The notes: generated by a model from the letters alone, not told the origin. A DNA stretch of 64,000 nucleotides from JACDEA01 sp963742585 (GCA_963742585.1 CAVUMI010000004.1:1-64000); one strand, 5' to 3'. Positions 8,771 through 18,475 are shown, numbered from the stretch's first letter. Numbers and translations are program-made.

Positions 8771-9936
8771 TCACGCGGCCGCTGGAGGGCGTGCGCGTCC
8801 TCGCCGCCGAGCAGATGCAGGCGCTGCCGTACGCCACGCAACTGCTGGGCCGGCTCGGCGCCGACGTGGTGAAGGTCGAACCACTCGGCGGTGAGTCGGG
8901 ACGCGCATCGCAGCCGGGCGGGGCCACCTTCGTCCGCAACAACCTCGGGAAACGCAGCGTGGCCATTGACCTCAAGTCCGACGCCGGGCGCGATCTCTTT
9001 CTGCGGCTCGTGCCCCGCTTCGACGTGGTCGCCGAGAACTTCAAGGCCGGCACGATGGAGAAGTTCGGGCTCGGCTACGAACAGCTGCGAGCGGTCCACC
9101 CCGGCGTGATCTACACGTCAGTGTCGGGGTTCGGCGCCGGCGACTCGCCCTATGCCGACTGGCCGGCGTACTCGTCGATCGTCGAGGCCATGTCGGGCAT
9201 CTACGAGTACACGCGACGCCCCGACGAGGCGCCCCGGGCCAACCCGGTCGGCGCGTTGGGCGACATCGCGGCGGCGCTGTTTGCCGCGATCGGCGTGCTC
9301 GCCGCGCTGCGCTGGCGCGACGCGACCGGCGAGGGTCAGCACGTCGACGTGGCCATGTTCGACGCCACCGTGGCGATGACCGACATCGTGACCAATCTGG
9401 CGTCGCTGGGTCAGGAACGCATGCCCTATCCCCCGCCGTTCATCCTCGACACGTTCCGGGCCTCCGACGGTTGGTTCGTCATGCAGTTGGTTCGCGAGCA
9501 CCAGTTCGCGCGACTTGCGCAGGTCGTCGGCCAACCGGCGTGGGCCGACGACCCTCGATTGGCGACCCGCGCCGGCTGGGGCGAGCATCTCGACGGCATC
9601 ATCCGACCGGGCGTCGAGGCGTGGGCGGCGACGCGCACCAAAGCGGCGGCGGCGCGGGAGTTGACCGCAGCAGGTGTCGCCGCCGGTCCCTGTCACGACG
9701 CCGGCGAAGTCATGGCCGACCCCCACCTGGCCGGCCGCAACATGCTCACCAAGCTCGACGGCGGCGCGCTCGTTCCTGGCAACCCGGTCAAGCTGTCGGC
9801 CGTTCCCGATCGGGCCGACGGCGACCTGCCCGGCGTCGGCGAGCACACCGCCGACGTGTTGCGCGCCGAGCTGGGCTTGAGTGACGCTGAGGTGAGCGCG
9901 CTCGTCGCCGCCGGCGCGATCGCCACGACTCCATGA
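8767..9936 (+). CDS. CaiB/BaiF family CoA transferase (class III)
   Basis: A 389-residue class III CoA transferase, starting at GTG overlapping the thiolase stop. Recognisable features are LEGVRVLAAEQMQALPYATQ at the start, the Rossmann-like LGADVVKVEPLGG, AIDLKSD, VAENFKAGTMEKFGLGYE and GALGDIAAALFAAIGVLAAL. The catalytic Asp expected after the PVGALGD stretch is present (GALGD). These enzymes transfer CoA between carboxylic acids through an aspartyl-CoA thioester. The frame is intact. It ends in an ATGA overlap with the YdcF-like gene. Substrate unknown. Confidence 0.88.
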   Translation: MITRPLEGVRVLAAEQMQALPYATQLLGRLGADVVKVEPLGGESGRASQPGGATFVRNNLGKRSVAIDLKSDAGRDLFLRLVPRFDVVAENFKAGTMEKFGLGYEQLRAVHPGVIYTSVSGFGAGDSPYADWPAYSSIVEAMSGIYEYTRRPDEAPRANPVGALGDIAAALFAAIGVLAALRWRDATGEGQHVDVAMFDATVAMTDIVTNLASLGQERMPYPPPFILDTFRASDGWFVMQLVREHQFARLAQVVGQPAWADDPRLATRAGWGEHLDGIIRPGVEAWAATRTKAAAARELTAAGVAAGPCHDAGEVMADPHLAGRNMLTKLDGGALVPGNPVKLSAVPDRADGDLPGVGEHTADVLRAELGLSDAEVSALVAAGAIATTP

Positions 9937-10469
9937 TCCGGCGCGTGTTCGTCTTGGTTCTGGCCGTCGTTCTCGTCGGCGGTTCCGTTGTGGTGGGAAG
10001 GCTGTTCCTCTGGCCGTCGACCAGCACGCCGGCGCGCGCGGATGCCGTGGTTCTGTTCGTCGGCGGCAAAGGCGAGCGACTGACGGAGGCGTTGAAGTTG
10101 GTGAGGGCCGGCGTCGCCAAGAATCTGGTCATCCCCAACGGGACCCGACCCACGTGGCCGGCGGCGAACCGCCTCTGCCGCGGGGCGCAGGACTTCAAGG
10201 TGTTCTGCCCGACGCCGGAGCCCGACACCACCCGCGGCGAATCCCGGGCCATCTCCACGGTGGCCAAGCAGCAGGGATGGGACAACCTGGTGCTGGTTAC
10301 CTCGACCTACCACGTCACGCGGGCCCGGATCCTGCTGTCGCGCTGCTTCGAGGGCGACATCCACACGGTCGCGGCCGACCCCGGCGTGGCCATACCCCGT
10401 CACATCACCCGCATTACGCACGAGGTCGCCGGCCTGGCCGAGGCCATGCTCGTCAACAGCGGCTGCTAA
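9933..10469 (+). CDS. YdcF/SanA family (DUF218) membrane-anchored protein
   Basis: A 178-residue DUF218 protein with one N-terminal membrane segment (about residues 3-24, FVLVLAVVLVGGSVVVGRLF). The DUF218 fold follows: ADAVVLFVGGKGERLTEAL, GVAKNLVIPNG, TRGESRAISTVAKQQGWDN and LVTSTYHVTRARILLSRCF, with the conserved ES and TSxxHxxRA motifs. The family is linked to envelope and peptidoglycan-precursor processes, but no single reaction is established. It overlaps the CoA transferase by four bases yet is unlikely to take part in the same pathway. Confidence 0.84.
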   Translation: MIRRVFVLVLAVVLVGGSVVVGRLFLWPSTSTPARADAVVLFVGGKGERLTEALKLVRAGVAKNLVIPNGTRPTWPAANRLCRGAQDFKVFCPTPEPDTTRGESRAISTVAKQQGWDNLVLVTSTYHVTRARILLSRCFEGDIHTVAADPGVAIPRHITRITHEVAGLAEAMLVNSGC

Positions 10470-10481
10470 CAGCATCCCACT

Positions 10482-10532
10482 CGACTTCTGGACACTTACC
10501 GCCCTCCCAGGGCGATAAGTGTCCAGAAGTCG
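10482..10532. terminator. Large nested palindrome, likely bidirectional terminator
   Basis: Two perfect 17-base arms (10482-10498 and 10516-10532, containing GACACTTA and TAAGTGTC) flank a second small hairpin CGCCCT-CCC-AGGGCG. It fills the space between the convergent YdcF-like and LLM genes, ending directly at the LLM stop codon. No T-tract follows, as is common in actinobacteria. Confidence 0.7.
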
Positions 10533-11570
10533 TCAGGTGGCCTGTCGGTATGCCTCGACGATCGGAGTGAGTTGCGTCGGGGTGGCGCCGTGCAGGATGA
10601 CCCCGTCACAGCCGAGTTCGAATTGGCCGCGGATGGCCGCGACACACTGCTCGGGTGAACCGGTCGCCGCCGGCGCCAGCCACTCATCCGGAATGAGCGT
10701 GGCGACATGCTCGAGCTCCTCGGTCGTGGCTTTGTCGTCGAGGGCGCCGCGAAAGCCGGCGACGAGCGGGTCTGCTCGAAATCGCTGAAGGACGGCGGGA
10801 TCCCAACGGTTCGTCGATACCAGCAGATCGCCGTAGCCCTGGAGATACGTCGCCATTCGCCCAACCGTCTTCTTCAGCCGCAAGTCAGCAGGGAGGTGGT
10901 CACCGATCGTGGCGAAACACGACCACACCTTCACCGAGGCAGGGTCGCGGCCGGCCTGGTCCGCCGCGTCGCGGACCGCGGCCACCACGCGCGCGGTCGT
11001 CTCGTCGGTGAAGAACGTGTGCAGCACAACCGCGTCGAACGTGCGGCCCGCCAGCGCCAGCGTGTTCGGGCCGAACGCGGTGATCAGGAGCGGGATGTCC
11101 TCATCGAACGTCGCGTCGAGATGCAGGATCGGGTACGAACCGCTGGGCCCCTCATGGGCGAAGATCACCTCGCCGTGCCACAGCCGCCGCATCAAGCTGG
11201 CAAAGTCTTCGAGCTGCGCGGTGGTGATCCGAGGGATGCCAAAGGCGTCGAACATCGGCGCGATACCGCGGCCCAGGCCCAACGTGAACCGGCCGCCGGT
11301 GAGCCGGTGCATCGTGGTGGCGTACGACGCGGTGACCATCGGATGGCGGGTGTTGTGATTAGTCGCCGCGGTGGCGATCTGGATCTGCTCGGAGACCGCG
11401 CCCACCGCGCCGGACAGTGTGGCCGCCTCCTTGATGTTGAACCGTTCGGAGATGAACGCGGTGCCGAGTCCCAGCGCTTCGGCCTCGGCGACCTCCGCGA
11501 TCAGCTCTCGCGGCGAACCCGGCGCGCCGGGGAGCGTGTAGAAGCCGAGTTCCGGGAGCGGCGCGACCAT
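10533..11570 (-). CDS. LLM class flavin-dependent oxidoreductase
   Basis: A 345-residue luciferase-like enzyme with intact frame. Segments LGFYTLPGAPGSPRELIAEV, AFISERFNIKEAATLSGAVG, RHPMVTASYATTMHRLTGG, FTLGLGRGIAPMFDAFGIP and PLLITAFGPNTLALAGRTFD follow the family pattern (catalytic-face loops and cofactor phosphate loop). It is close to the TIGR03857-like F420 group found in mycobacteria and relatives (assignment from memory of the motif pattern). It is followed upstream by a VOC gene on the same strand, 9 bp away, probably in one operon. Confidence 0.84.
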   Translation of the reverse strand: MVAPLPELGFYTLPGAPGSPRELIAEVAEAEALGLGTAFISERFNIKEAATLSGAVGAVSEQIQIATAATNHNTRHPMVTASYATTMHRLTGGRFTLGLGRGIAPMFDAFGIPRITTAQLEDFASLMRRLWHGEVIFAHEGPSGSYPILHLDATFDEDIPLLITAFGPNTLALAGRTFDAVVLHTFFTDETTARVVAAVRDAADQAGRDPASVKVWSCFATIGDHLPADLRLKKTVGRMATYLQGYGDLLVSTNRWDPAVLQRFRADPLVAGFRGALDDKATTEELEHVATLIPDEWLAPAATGSPEQCVAAIRGQFELGCDGVILHGATPTQLTPIVEAYRQAT

Positions 11571-11579
11571 CGCCGCACG

Positions 11580-11945
11580 TTATCGACGCTCGACCAGCCC
11601 CAGCAGATTGTCCTCCGAGTCGCGGATGAAGGCCATCCACTCCTCCTGCCCCGCGGGGCCGAAGGTGCCGTCTTCGTCGCGGTGAATGACATGGGGCTCG
11701 GCCTCCAGCGTGACGCCTTGGTCGCCGAGGGCCTTGTAGGTGGCATCGATGTCATCGACGCCGAGATAGAGGAGCGCGGAGGTGGCGCCCGCTTCGAGCA
11801 GTAGCCGGGTGCCGTCGAGGTCGAAGAACACCAGACCAGGAGGATCGAACCGGGCAATGAGTGGCAGCCCGAGCACGTCCCGATAGAAGCCTTCCGCCCG
11901 GTCGAGGTCGGTCACCCGCTGCGCTACCTGGTGCAAGCCCGTCAT
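11580..11945 (-). CDS. VOC family (glyoxalase-like) protein
   Basis: A 121-residue single-domain VOC protein starting MTGLHQVAQRVTDLDRAEG. The paired modules are visible (FYRDVLGLPLIARFDPPG and LLYLGVDDIDATYKALGDQ), and the C-terminal FIRDSEDNLLGLVERR is the normal last strand. I chose the ATG at 11945 because family homology begins there; a longer frame reaches 11966 but runs into the operator. It is divergent from the MarR gene, which may repress it. Confidence 0.82.
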   Translation of the reverse strand: MTGLHQVAQRVTDLDRAEGFYRDVLGLPLIARFDPPGLVFFDLDGTRLLLEAGATSALLYLGVDDIDATYKALGDQGVTLEAEPHVIHRDEDGTFGPAGQEEWMAFIRDSEDNLLGLVERR

Positions 11946-11955
11946 GCGTGAAAAT

Positions 11956-11976
11956 ATAGTTAGCAAGCCTTACTAT
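11956..11976. promoter_or_regulatory. Operator between VOC and MarR genes
   Basis: ATAGTTAG-CAAGC-CTTACTAT is an inverted repeat (7 of 8 paired) in an AT-rich window between divergent genes. It lies 10 bp upstream of the VOC start and 6 bp upstream of the MarR start. It is a good candidate for the MarR protein's own binding site. Confidence 0.65.
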
Positions 11977-11982
11977 GTAAAG

Positions 11983-12423
11983 GTGACCGACCGGATCGAC
12001 GAGCTGGCGTTCGAACTGAACTCGGTTGCGATCCATCTCGTGCGCCGACTTCGGCGCGCCGATGTGTCCCTGGGCGTCGGGCCGGCGCGCCTATCGGCAC
12101 TCTCGGTCCTGGTCTTCGGCGGGCCGCGCAGCCTGGCCGAACTGGCAGCCACCGAACAGGTCTCGGCACCGACGATGAGCAAGATCGTCGTCGGGCTCGA
12201 GGGCGCAGGGTTGGTGCGGCGGGACCCGCACCCCGACGATCGCCGGGCCGTGCGCCTTACCGCGACCGCCGCCGGCAAGCGGCTGATGCATCGCGGGCGT
12301 CAACAGCGCGTGGAACAACTAGCCAGCGAACTCCGCAGTCTGCCCGGCGCGGACGTCAACGCCCTCACCCGCGCCGCTGCAGTCCTGCGGGCGCTCGAAG
12401 GCGCCGGGGCTAGCCCTGCGTGA
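11983..12423 (+). CDS. MarR family transcriptional regulator
   Basis: A 146-residue winged-helix repressor. The start is GTG at 11983, giving VTDRIDELAFELNSVAIHLVRR, directly after the operator, so the transcript may be leaderless. The recognition helix region reads LAELAATEQVSAPTMSKIV and the wing VRRDPHPDDRRAVRLTATAAG, both standard. MarR dimers bind palindromes such as the one just upstream, and release on binding phenolic or other small ligands. It probably controls itself and the divergent VOC/LLM operon. Its end overlaps the convergent SDR gene by 14 bp. Confidence 0.88.
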   Translation: MTDRIDELAFELNSVAIHLVRRLRRADVSLGVGPARLSALSVLVFGGPRSLAELAATEQVSAPTMSKIVVGLEGAGLVRRDPHPDDRRAVRLTATAAGKRLMHRGRQQRVEQLASELRSLPGADVNALTRAAAVLRALEGAGASPA

Positions 12424-13372
12424 GGATGTTGGTGATGGAACCGAGGCCGAGCCCCTCGGGGCCATAGGCCTTCTCGGGTGCGGACCGAACCGCCTTGTCG
12501 AGCGCGATGGCGTCGTCGCCGACGAGGATCCGCCAGTTCTCGTTGCGCACGTTGTTGAGGATGATCTGCGCCGCCCCGGCGGCGGAGAGCGGCGCGTTGT
12601 CGCGGAACCCTTCGCCCATCATGCGGATGAACTTGCGGAGGTCCTCCGTGCTCACGCCCTCGGTCGGGAACCCGCGCTGCGCGAACTCGACGCGCAGCTC
12701 TTCGGCCTCCTCCTCGGTCATGTCTTCGGGCGACGTGCCGCGGTGCACCAGCCGTGAATTCAGCACAATGTCGGTGCCGACGTGGCCGGGCATCACGACC
12801 GAGACGCGCACGTGTGGTGCGTTGATCCGGAAGTCCTCCATGAGTGCCTCCGAGAACCCCTTCACTGCGAACTTCGCGCTGCTGTACGCGGTGTGCGCGG
12901 TACCGGGACCGAGCGATGCCCAGAAGCCGTTCACGCTGCTGGTGTTAACGAGGTAGCCACTGTCGCTGGCGACGAGCAGTGGCACGAATGCCCGGCTGCA
13001 GTTATACACACCGCCCCAACACACGCCGAAGGTCCGCTCCCACTCGTCCCGGTCGCCGGCGACGAAGCTGCCCCCGCCGCCGATACCGGCGTTGTTGAAC
13101 AGCAGGTTGATGTGGTCGGTCTCGTGCTGGGCCATGACCTCGTCGCGGAACGCGTTGACCTGGTTCTCGTTAGAGACGTCGCATACGTGGGTCGTGAGCT
13201 TCGTGCCCGCGGGGGCCGTCTCGGCTGCCCGCCGGGCCGTCTCGACCATCGCCTCTTGATTGAGGTCGCAGGTCGCGACCGAACACCCGTCGGCGGCGAG
13301 CTGGATGACCAACTCGCGTCCCATCCCAGTGCCGCCACCAGTGACGACCGCCAAACGCCCCGAGAACTCCAT
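12410..13372 (-). CDS. Short-chain dehydrogenase/reductase
   Basis: A 320-residue classical SDR, longer than the usual 250 because of a C-terminal extension. Cofactor motif VVTGGGTGMGRELVIQLA near residue 10, ATCDLN after beta-2 (suggesting NAD rather than NADP), NNAGIGGGG, the catalytic Ser (VNTSSVNG) and YSSAKFAVKG with the Tyr-xxx-Lys pair. The extension includes MTEEEAEELRVEFAQRG and a tail found in many actinobacterial SDRs of lipid metabolism. Frame intact. Substrate unknown. Confidence 0.87.
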   Translation of the reverse strand: MEFSGRLAVVTGGGTGMGRELVIQLAADGCSVATCDLNQEAMVETARRAAETAPAGTKLTTHVCDVSNENQVNAFRDEVMAQHETDHINLLFNNAGIGGGGSFVAGDRDEWERTFGVCWGGVYNCSRAFVPLLVASDSGYLVNTSSVNGFWASLGPGTAHTAYSSAKFAVKGFSEALMEDFRINAPHVRVSVVMPGHVGTDIVLNSRLVHRGTSPEDMTEEEAEELRVEFAQRGFPTEGVSTEDLRKFIRMMGEGFRDNAPLSAAGAAQIILNNVRNENWRILVGDDAIALDKAVRSAPEKAYGPEGLGLGSITNILTQG

Positions 13373-13400
13373 TGGTGCTCCTCTCGCTGTCGAAACGACC

Positions 13401-14048
13401 CTACTTCCAGGCCCACGTCGGCTGTTCGAAGTGATCGACGCGCGTCGACCGTCCGTGCACGACCACTTCGGCGAACTGGTAGAGCACGGCTGCGGTGGGC
13501 GCGTGGATCCATCCGCCCAGCATTGGCATCTGAATCACCGGACGGTCGCTCTCCGGGATCGTCAGTAAGCGAGGCGCCTCCGGATGGTCGAGGTCAGCCA
13601 CCGGCACGACGTGGACGGCTTCGACCTCCGCCGGGTTCGGCGTCATCGCCGCGGCGGCAGGGCCCGAGCGGCCCCCTGAGCGGGGAACAGCCCACACCAC
13701 AACTGGCGTGATGAGGTAGCCCGAGCGCGTTGGGTAGTCGTCGAGCAGCCCGAGCACGTCGGCCGACGAACACGTGAGGCCGATCTCCTCTTCCATCTCG
13801 CGCAATGCCGCGTCGATGGAACTCTCGCCTGGGTCGACCCGGCCGCCGGGTAACGCGTATTGCCGGGCGTGGGCGCGGAGACCCGCGGCGCGCGTCGTGA
13901 TCACGAAGCTCGCTTCGCCCTCCGCGCCAGCCACCACACACACCACCACGGCCGAATGCCGTTGGTTCTCCTGCGCACGGCCGACGGCATCGAAGCGCTC
14001 GAGGTTGCCCTGGCAATGGGCGCGGAATGCGTCGTCGGCGAGATGCAT
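13401..14048 (-). CDS. NUDIX hydrolase (CoA pyrophosphatase-like)
   Basis: A 215-residue NUDIX protein. The signature is complete: GRVDPGESSIDAALREMEEE followed by IGL. The upstream phrase AGLRAHARQYALPGG resembles the UPF0035/NudL group, which hydrolyses CoA and its derivatives, so CoA pyrophosphatase activity is a reasonable inference in this acyl-CoA-rich neighbourhood. It lies 28 bp upstream of the SDR on the same strand. The start at 14048 (MHLADDAFRAHC) is the best fit. The next gene is divergent with only 26 bp between. Confidence 0.83.
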   Translation of the reverse strand: MHLADDAFRAHCQGNLERFDAVGRAQENQRHSAVVVCVVAGAEGEASFVITTRAAGLRAHARQYALPGGRVDPGESSIDAALREMEEEIGLTCSSADVLGLLDDYPTRSGYLITPVVVWAVPRSGGRSGPAAAAMTPNPAEVEAVHVVPVADLDHPEAPRLLTIPESDRPVIQMPMLGGWIHAPTAAVLYQFAEVVVHGRSTRVDHFEQPTWAWK

Positions 14049-14074
14049 CAGGTCATGACCGTAGGTTGTCGGTC

Positions 14075-14443
14075 ATGGAAGATGAGCCAACTGTTCGGCT
14101 CGAGCGCTGGACCGGGCCGTGGCCGGCCGATGACCCCGACGCCAACTTCAAGGCCGAGGTCGCGCTCTATGCCAACGCCGACCCGCTGGTGACCGTCACG
14201 GCGCTGGCCACCAACCTCGGCATTCCGGTGGGGGCGGTTTGCCGATACGTGCTGGCGCGCTGGACGACCGGCGGCAGTGGGAGCCTGCTCGAGCTGGGGC
14301 CGACCATGATCCACCGGCTGGCCGACGTGTGCGACGGCGCCGAGGCTGTGAACACCGACGAGGCCCGGCTGGCCGCCTACGACCAGCTGCGTCAAATGAT
14401 CGACTGGCTGCGCCTGCCTCTGATCGACGACGCCGGGTACTGA
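14075..14443 (+). CDS. Conserved small helical protein (probably DUF6027)
   Basis: A 122-residue soluble, acidic, mostly helical protein starting MEDEPTVRLERWTGPWPADD. The WTGPWxxDDPDANFKAEVALYA block and the later GSGSLLELGPTMIHRL and YDQLRQMIDWLRLPL blocks look like the actinobacterial family DUF6027 (recollection, not verified). It has a segment resembling a helix-turn-helix (VTALATNLGIPVGAVCRYVL). It is divergent from the NUDIX gene and lies 25 bp before the sigma factor, so it may be co-transcribed. Confidence 0.6.
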   Translation: MEDEPTVRLERWTGPWPADDPDANFKAEVALYANADPLVTVTALATNLGIPVGAVCRYVLARWTTGGSGSLLELGPTMIHRLADVCDGAEAVNTDEARLAAYDQLRQMIDWLRLPLIDDAGY

Positions 14444-14468
14444 CTTATTTCAAGAAGCCCGTCGGAGA

Positions 14469-14984
14469 ATGCCGCCTCGCGACGACGATAGGTATGTGTC
14501 GGAAGTCCTCGCGCTCTACGACCGGGCGCTGCCGCAGGTCTACGGCTACCTGGTCGATCGCTGCGGCGACCGCGCCACCGCGGAGGACCTGACGTCGGAG
14601 ACGTTCCTGGCCGCGCTCAAGGACGCTGACGCGCCGGTGTCGATCCCCTGGCTCATCGGGGTCGCCCGGCACAAGCTGGCCGACCATTGGCGCCGCAAAG
14701 CCAGGGACGAACGCATCGTCGACGCGGTCACGAACGAGAGCGCGGAAGCCGAAGATCCGTGGGACACCCAGCTCGACTTATGGCGGGCGGTCGACACACT
14801 CAACGCGCTCGGCGCACACCACCGGCTGCCCCTCACCCTGCGGTACGTCGATGGGTTGCCGGTCCCTGAGGTCGCCGAGTTACTCGACCGCACCGTCCAC
14901 GCCACCGAAGCGCTCCTGGTGCGGGCCCGGGCCGCATTTCGCCGGCTCCACGAGAAAGGGGAATCCGATGGCGACGTCGACTGA
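14469..14984 (+). CDS. ECF-type RNA polymerase sigma factor
   Basis: A 171-residue sigma-70 family protein with region 2 (VSEVLALYDRALPQVYGYLV, then TAEDLTSETFLAAL and WLIGVARHKLADHWRRK) and region 4 (LPLTLRYVDGLPVPEVAELL, then HATEALLVRARAAFRRL). No zinc-finger anti-sigma gene is adjacent. Its stop overlaps the next gene by 17 bp. ECF factors paired with small-molecule-binding domain proteins are common in actinobacteria, so the VOC partner may sense the signal (inference). Confidence 0.86.
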   Translation: MPPRDDDRYVSEVLALYDRALPQVYGYLVDRCGDRATAEDLTSETFLAALKDADAPVSIPWLIGVARHKLADHWRRKARDERIVDAVTNESAEAEDPWDTQLDLWRAVDTLNALGAHHRLPLTLRYVDGLPVPEVAELLDRTVHATEALLVRARAAFRRLHEKGESDGDVD

Positions 14985-15801
14985 CCCCTTCGACGCGCTG
15001 CTCCGGCCGCCGGCCCCGCGGCGCCCCCGCCCGCAATTCGCCGCCGCACTGCGTCGGCGCATCGAAGAGGAGCTCAACATGACAACCACCGAAGCGACCG
15101 TCCACCTGCCGGCCATGTTCCACATCGCAGTGCCCGACGCCGACCGAGCCATGGCCTTCTTCGGCGCCGTCTTCGACTGGCAGGGCGAACGGGTCGAATG
15201 GGAAGGCCACGTTCGCCACTACATGACCAACACGACGGGGAGCCAGCCCGTGCTCACCGACGAGCCGGCATCGTGGGCGGCGCGGCTCGGTTTCAAAGTC
15301 GACGACCTCGACGCGACGCTCGCCACGATCGAGCGGATGGGTGGTCGCATCACTGACCGAGGCGACACCTACGCCAGCGGCGAGGACAACCAGGGCGTGG
15401 AGGTCGTCGTGTGGGTCCCCGGCGATCCGCACCCGCACGCCCCGCCCACCAACGCCGCCACCGGTGAACTCGAATGGTTCGAGATCCGCGTCCCGTCGGC
15501 CGAACGGGGCCACGCGTTCTGGGGCGAGTTGCTCGGCTGGAACTTCGCCCGGTACGAGGACGGGCCATTTACCCACGTGGTGAACGCGGCCGGTGAGTCG
15601 CAGGCCGGGTTCGTCGAGGCGCCCGGTGAGGGCCCGCGGGTAACGCCGTGCGCGACGGTGGCCGACATCGAAGCCGCTCGGGCCAAGGTGGTCGCCGCGG
15701 GTGGAACGGCCGGCGAGGCCAGCCCGATGGGACCCGGCCTCGGCTGCGATTGCACCGACGATCAGGGCACGCGCTTCGCGCTCTGGGCCCCAACGCTTTA
15801 G
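14968..15801 (+). CDS. Tandem VOC protein with ECF-linked N-terminal peptide
   Basis: 277 residues. Residues 1-38 (STDPFDALLRPPAPRRPRP then FAAALRRRIEEEL) form a basic, proline-rich peptide that recurs in partners of ECF sigma factors. Two VOC units follow: about 48-150 (HIAVPDADRAMAFFGAVFDW) and about 158-275 (WFEIRVPSAERGHAFWGELL), the tandem arrangement of the CFP30B-like group. The ATG at 14968 lies inside the end of the sigma gene. The fusion of a sigma-linked peptide to a ligand-binding VOC pair suggests a sensor for the sigma factor (inference). Confidence 0.78.
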   Translation: MATSTDPFDALLRPPAPRRPRPQFAAALRRRIEEELNMTTTEATVHLPAMFHIAVPDADRAMAFFGAVFDWQGERVEWEGHVRHYMTNTTGSQPVLTDEPASWAARLGFKVDDLDATLATIERMGGRITDRGDTYASGEDNQGVEVVVWVPGDPHPHAPPTNAATGELEWFEIRVPSAERGHAFWGELLGWNFARYEDGPFTHVVNAAGESQAGFVEAPGEGPRVTPCATVADIEAARAKVVAAGGTAGEASPMGPGLGCDCTDDQGTRFALWAPTL

Positions 15802-15809
15802 CCACCCTG

Positions 15810-15882
15810 CCACCCTCTCGAACTGTCAGCGGAATCGGACCGGACGCTTATCCGCGCGATTCGGCTCACAGTTCGTGGGTGG
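15810..15882. terminator. Long imperfect hairpin between convergent genes
   Basis: Arms 15810-15844 and 15851-15882 pair over about 32 bases with small bulges (CCACCC with GGGTGG at the base, GAACTGT with ACAGTTC in the middle) around the loop CGCTTA. It lies between the convergent VOC and ABC ATPase genes, a bidirectional terminator by position. Confidence 0.66.
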
Positions 15883-15887
15883 AGGTG

Positions 15888-16615
<728 letters not shown>

Positions 16616-16616
<1 letters not shown>

Positions 16617-18402
16617 TAGCCCAGATCCCTAAGTGCGACCGATGGGGCGAGCCGCGCGGCGCGCCAGCTTCCGATGAGGCCGGCGAGCAGACCGCCTACC
16701 AAGGCGCAGGCCACACCGATGAGCAATGTGGTCGGGCGCAGCGGGGCGCTGAGCTCGACGTGGGTCTTGGTGGCGTTGGCGACCGCCTGGCCGAACTGGC
16801 GGGCGAGCGGCGAGCTACCCACGCCAGGGACACCGCCGGTCGTCGCCGACAGTGACGGCGAGGCGATGCCGACCGCGGCGGCCAGGGCGACGCCGATGCC
16901 CAGTCCGAGAACGGCGCCGACGACGCCGATGCCCATCGTCTCACCGAGCAGCTGCTTGACGACGCGGCCTTTGGACCACCCGATGGCCCGCAGCGTGCCG
17001 ATCTCACGGACCCGCTTGGAGATCGACGACAGCGTCAGCAGCGCGGCGATGGCGAAGGCGGCGAGCAACACGATTCCGGCGACGGCGACGCCGACGTTGC
17101 TGGCGAGGTCCTTCGCGCTGGCCAGGCTGCCGGTGACCGAGGTGGCCAGCGACTTGGTGGTGACCACTTCGGCGCCGGGGAGGATCTTCTTGATGCTGTC
17201 GGCGACCTTATCGACCGAAGCGGCGCTGTCGGCCTTCACCAACACCTGGGTCACCCGACCCGGCTTCGACGCCAGCTCCTGCAGTTTCGAAAGCGGGAAG
17301 TAAAGATCGGCGGTGCTCCCGGTAAGCGTGGGACTGACCAGCCCGACGATCGTGTAATCGGTGCCGTTGATCGGAATTTTCCCGCCGACCGTGAGCGACT
17401 TGCTGTTGGCGTAGGCCACGTTGGCCAGTACCTCGTTGGCGGTGTTCGAACTCAGCCAGTTGCCCGACGTCAGCTGCTCGCTGGTGACCAGTCCGACCTT
17501 GGGTTGGCTCACGTCGACGCCGGCCGCGGTGTAACTGCTGCTGGTGATGTTGGTCTGCGGCGGATCGATCGCCTGCTGGATGGTGCGCTGCTGGGTGCGG
17601 AACTGCTGGAAGCGTTTCGGCAGGCAGGCTCCCGCCCCGCCGGCGCCACCGCCGGGGCCCGGGCGGGCTGCGCCCCCGCCTCGTCCGGACCAGGCCGGAC
17701 CACGACGTTGCCGCCGGCGCCACCCGCACCGCCACCGACACCGCGCTCGGCGAAACACTTCTGGATCGCGGCCTGTTCTTCAGCGGTCGGCGGTGAGACG
17801 TCGATCGTCTCCCCGCCAGTCTGGATCTCGGCGACGATCTTGGGGACGGTGCCGGTCTGATGGTTGGCGAGTTGCACGAGCCCGCCGACGGCCGAGCTGA
17901 CGCCAGGAAGCTTGGCGACTTCCTTGAGCGCGTCCTCCGGAAAGCTGATCAGCGTGGCCGAGAGGAAGAAGTCGTGGGTGAACTGGTCGCCCGGCTTGCC
18001 CAGCTTCGACAGGTCGGTGACGACGTTGCTGTTCTCCTTGGCCAGGTCGGCAACGTCCTGCTGATTGATGGCCACCGCGTCGGGGCCACCCGGGCCGCCT
18101 CGTCCCGCGCCGCCCACGAAGAAGCCACCGCCCCGCCCCGGTTGGTTGGCCACCGTTGTGGTGGTCGCACCCGTCGAATCGGTGGTGCTTGCCGGGGTGG
18201 CGCCGACGACGCGGGTGACCAGGATGTCGGTGCCCACCGACCCGAGCGGTGCGAGAACGTCGGCCTGCGCGGTATTCAGTCCCTGCGACACGCCGATGAT
18301 GCCGATCACCAACCCGACGCCGAGCGCCAACCCGAGGCCGGTGAGGATCGTGCGTCCGATCCGCCGCCGCAATTCCCGGGCGATGTAGGTCAGATGGAAC
18401 AC
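16616..18402 (-). CDS. ABC transporter permease, FtsX/MacB type (one frameshift)
   Basis: About 595 residues across two frames joined near 17630, in a Gly/Pro/Ala-rich low-complexity stretch. From the GTG at 18402: cytoplasmic helix YIARELRRRIGRTILTGLG, TM1 (LGLALGVGLVIGIIGVSQGL), a large extracytoplasmic MacB-PCD-like domain containing a Gly-rich linker (GRGGGFFVGGAGRGG) and a second half, then three C-terminal TMs (VGVAVAGIVLLAAFAIAALL, GIGVVGAVLGLGIGVALAAA, LIGVACALVGGLLAGLIGSW) with the FtsX motif ISKRVREIGTLRAIGWSKG. It pairs with the ATPase downstream. The exported substrate is unknown. The homopolymer-rich position of the break favours sequencing error. Confidence 0.85.
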
Positions 18403-18475
18403 ACGACCAGCAGACCACGTCCCGCTGTGAACGCGCTGAGAATCCGCCCAACGGCGTCTGAGTAACGTCGAGGGC

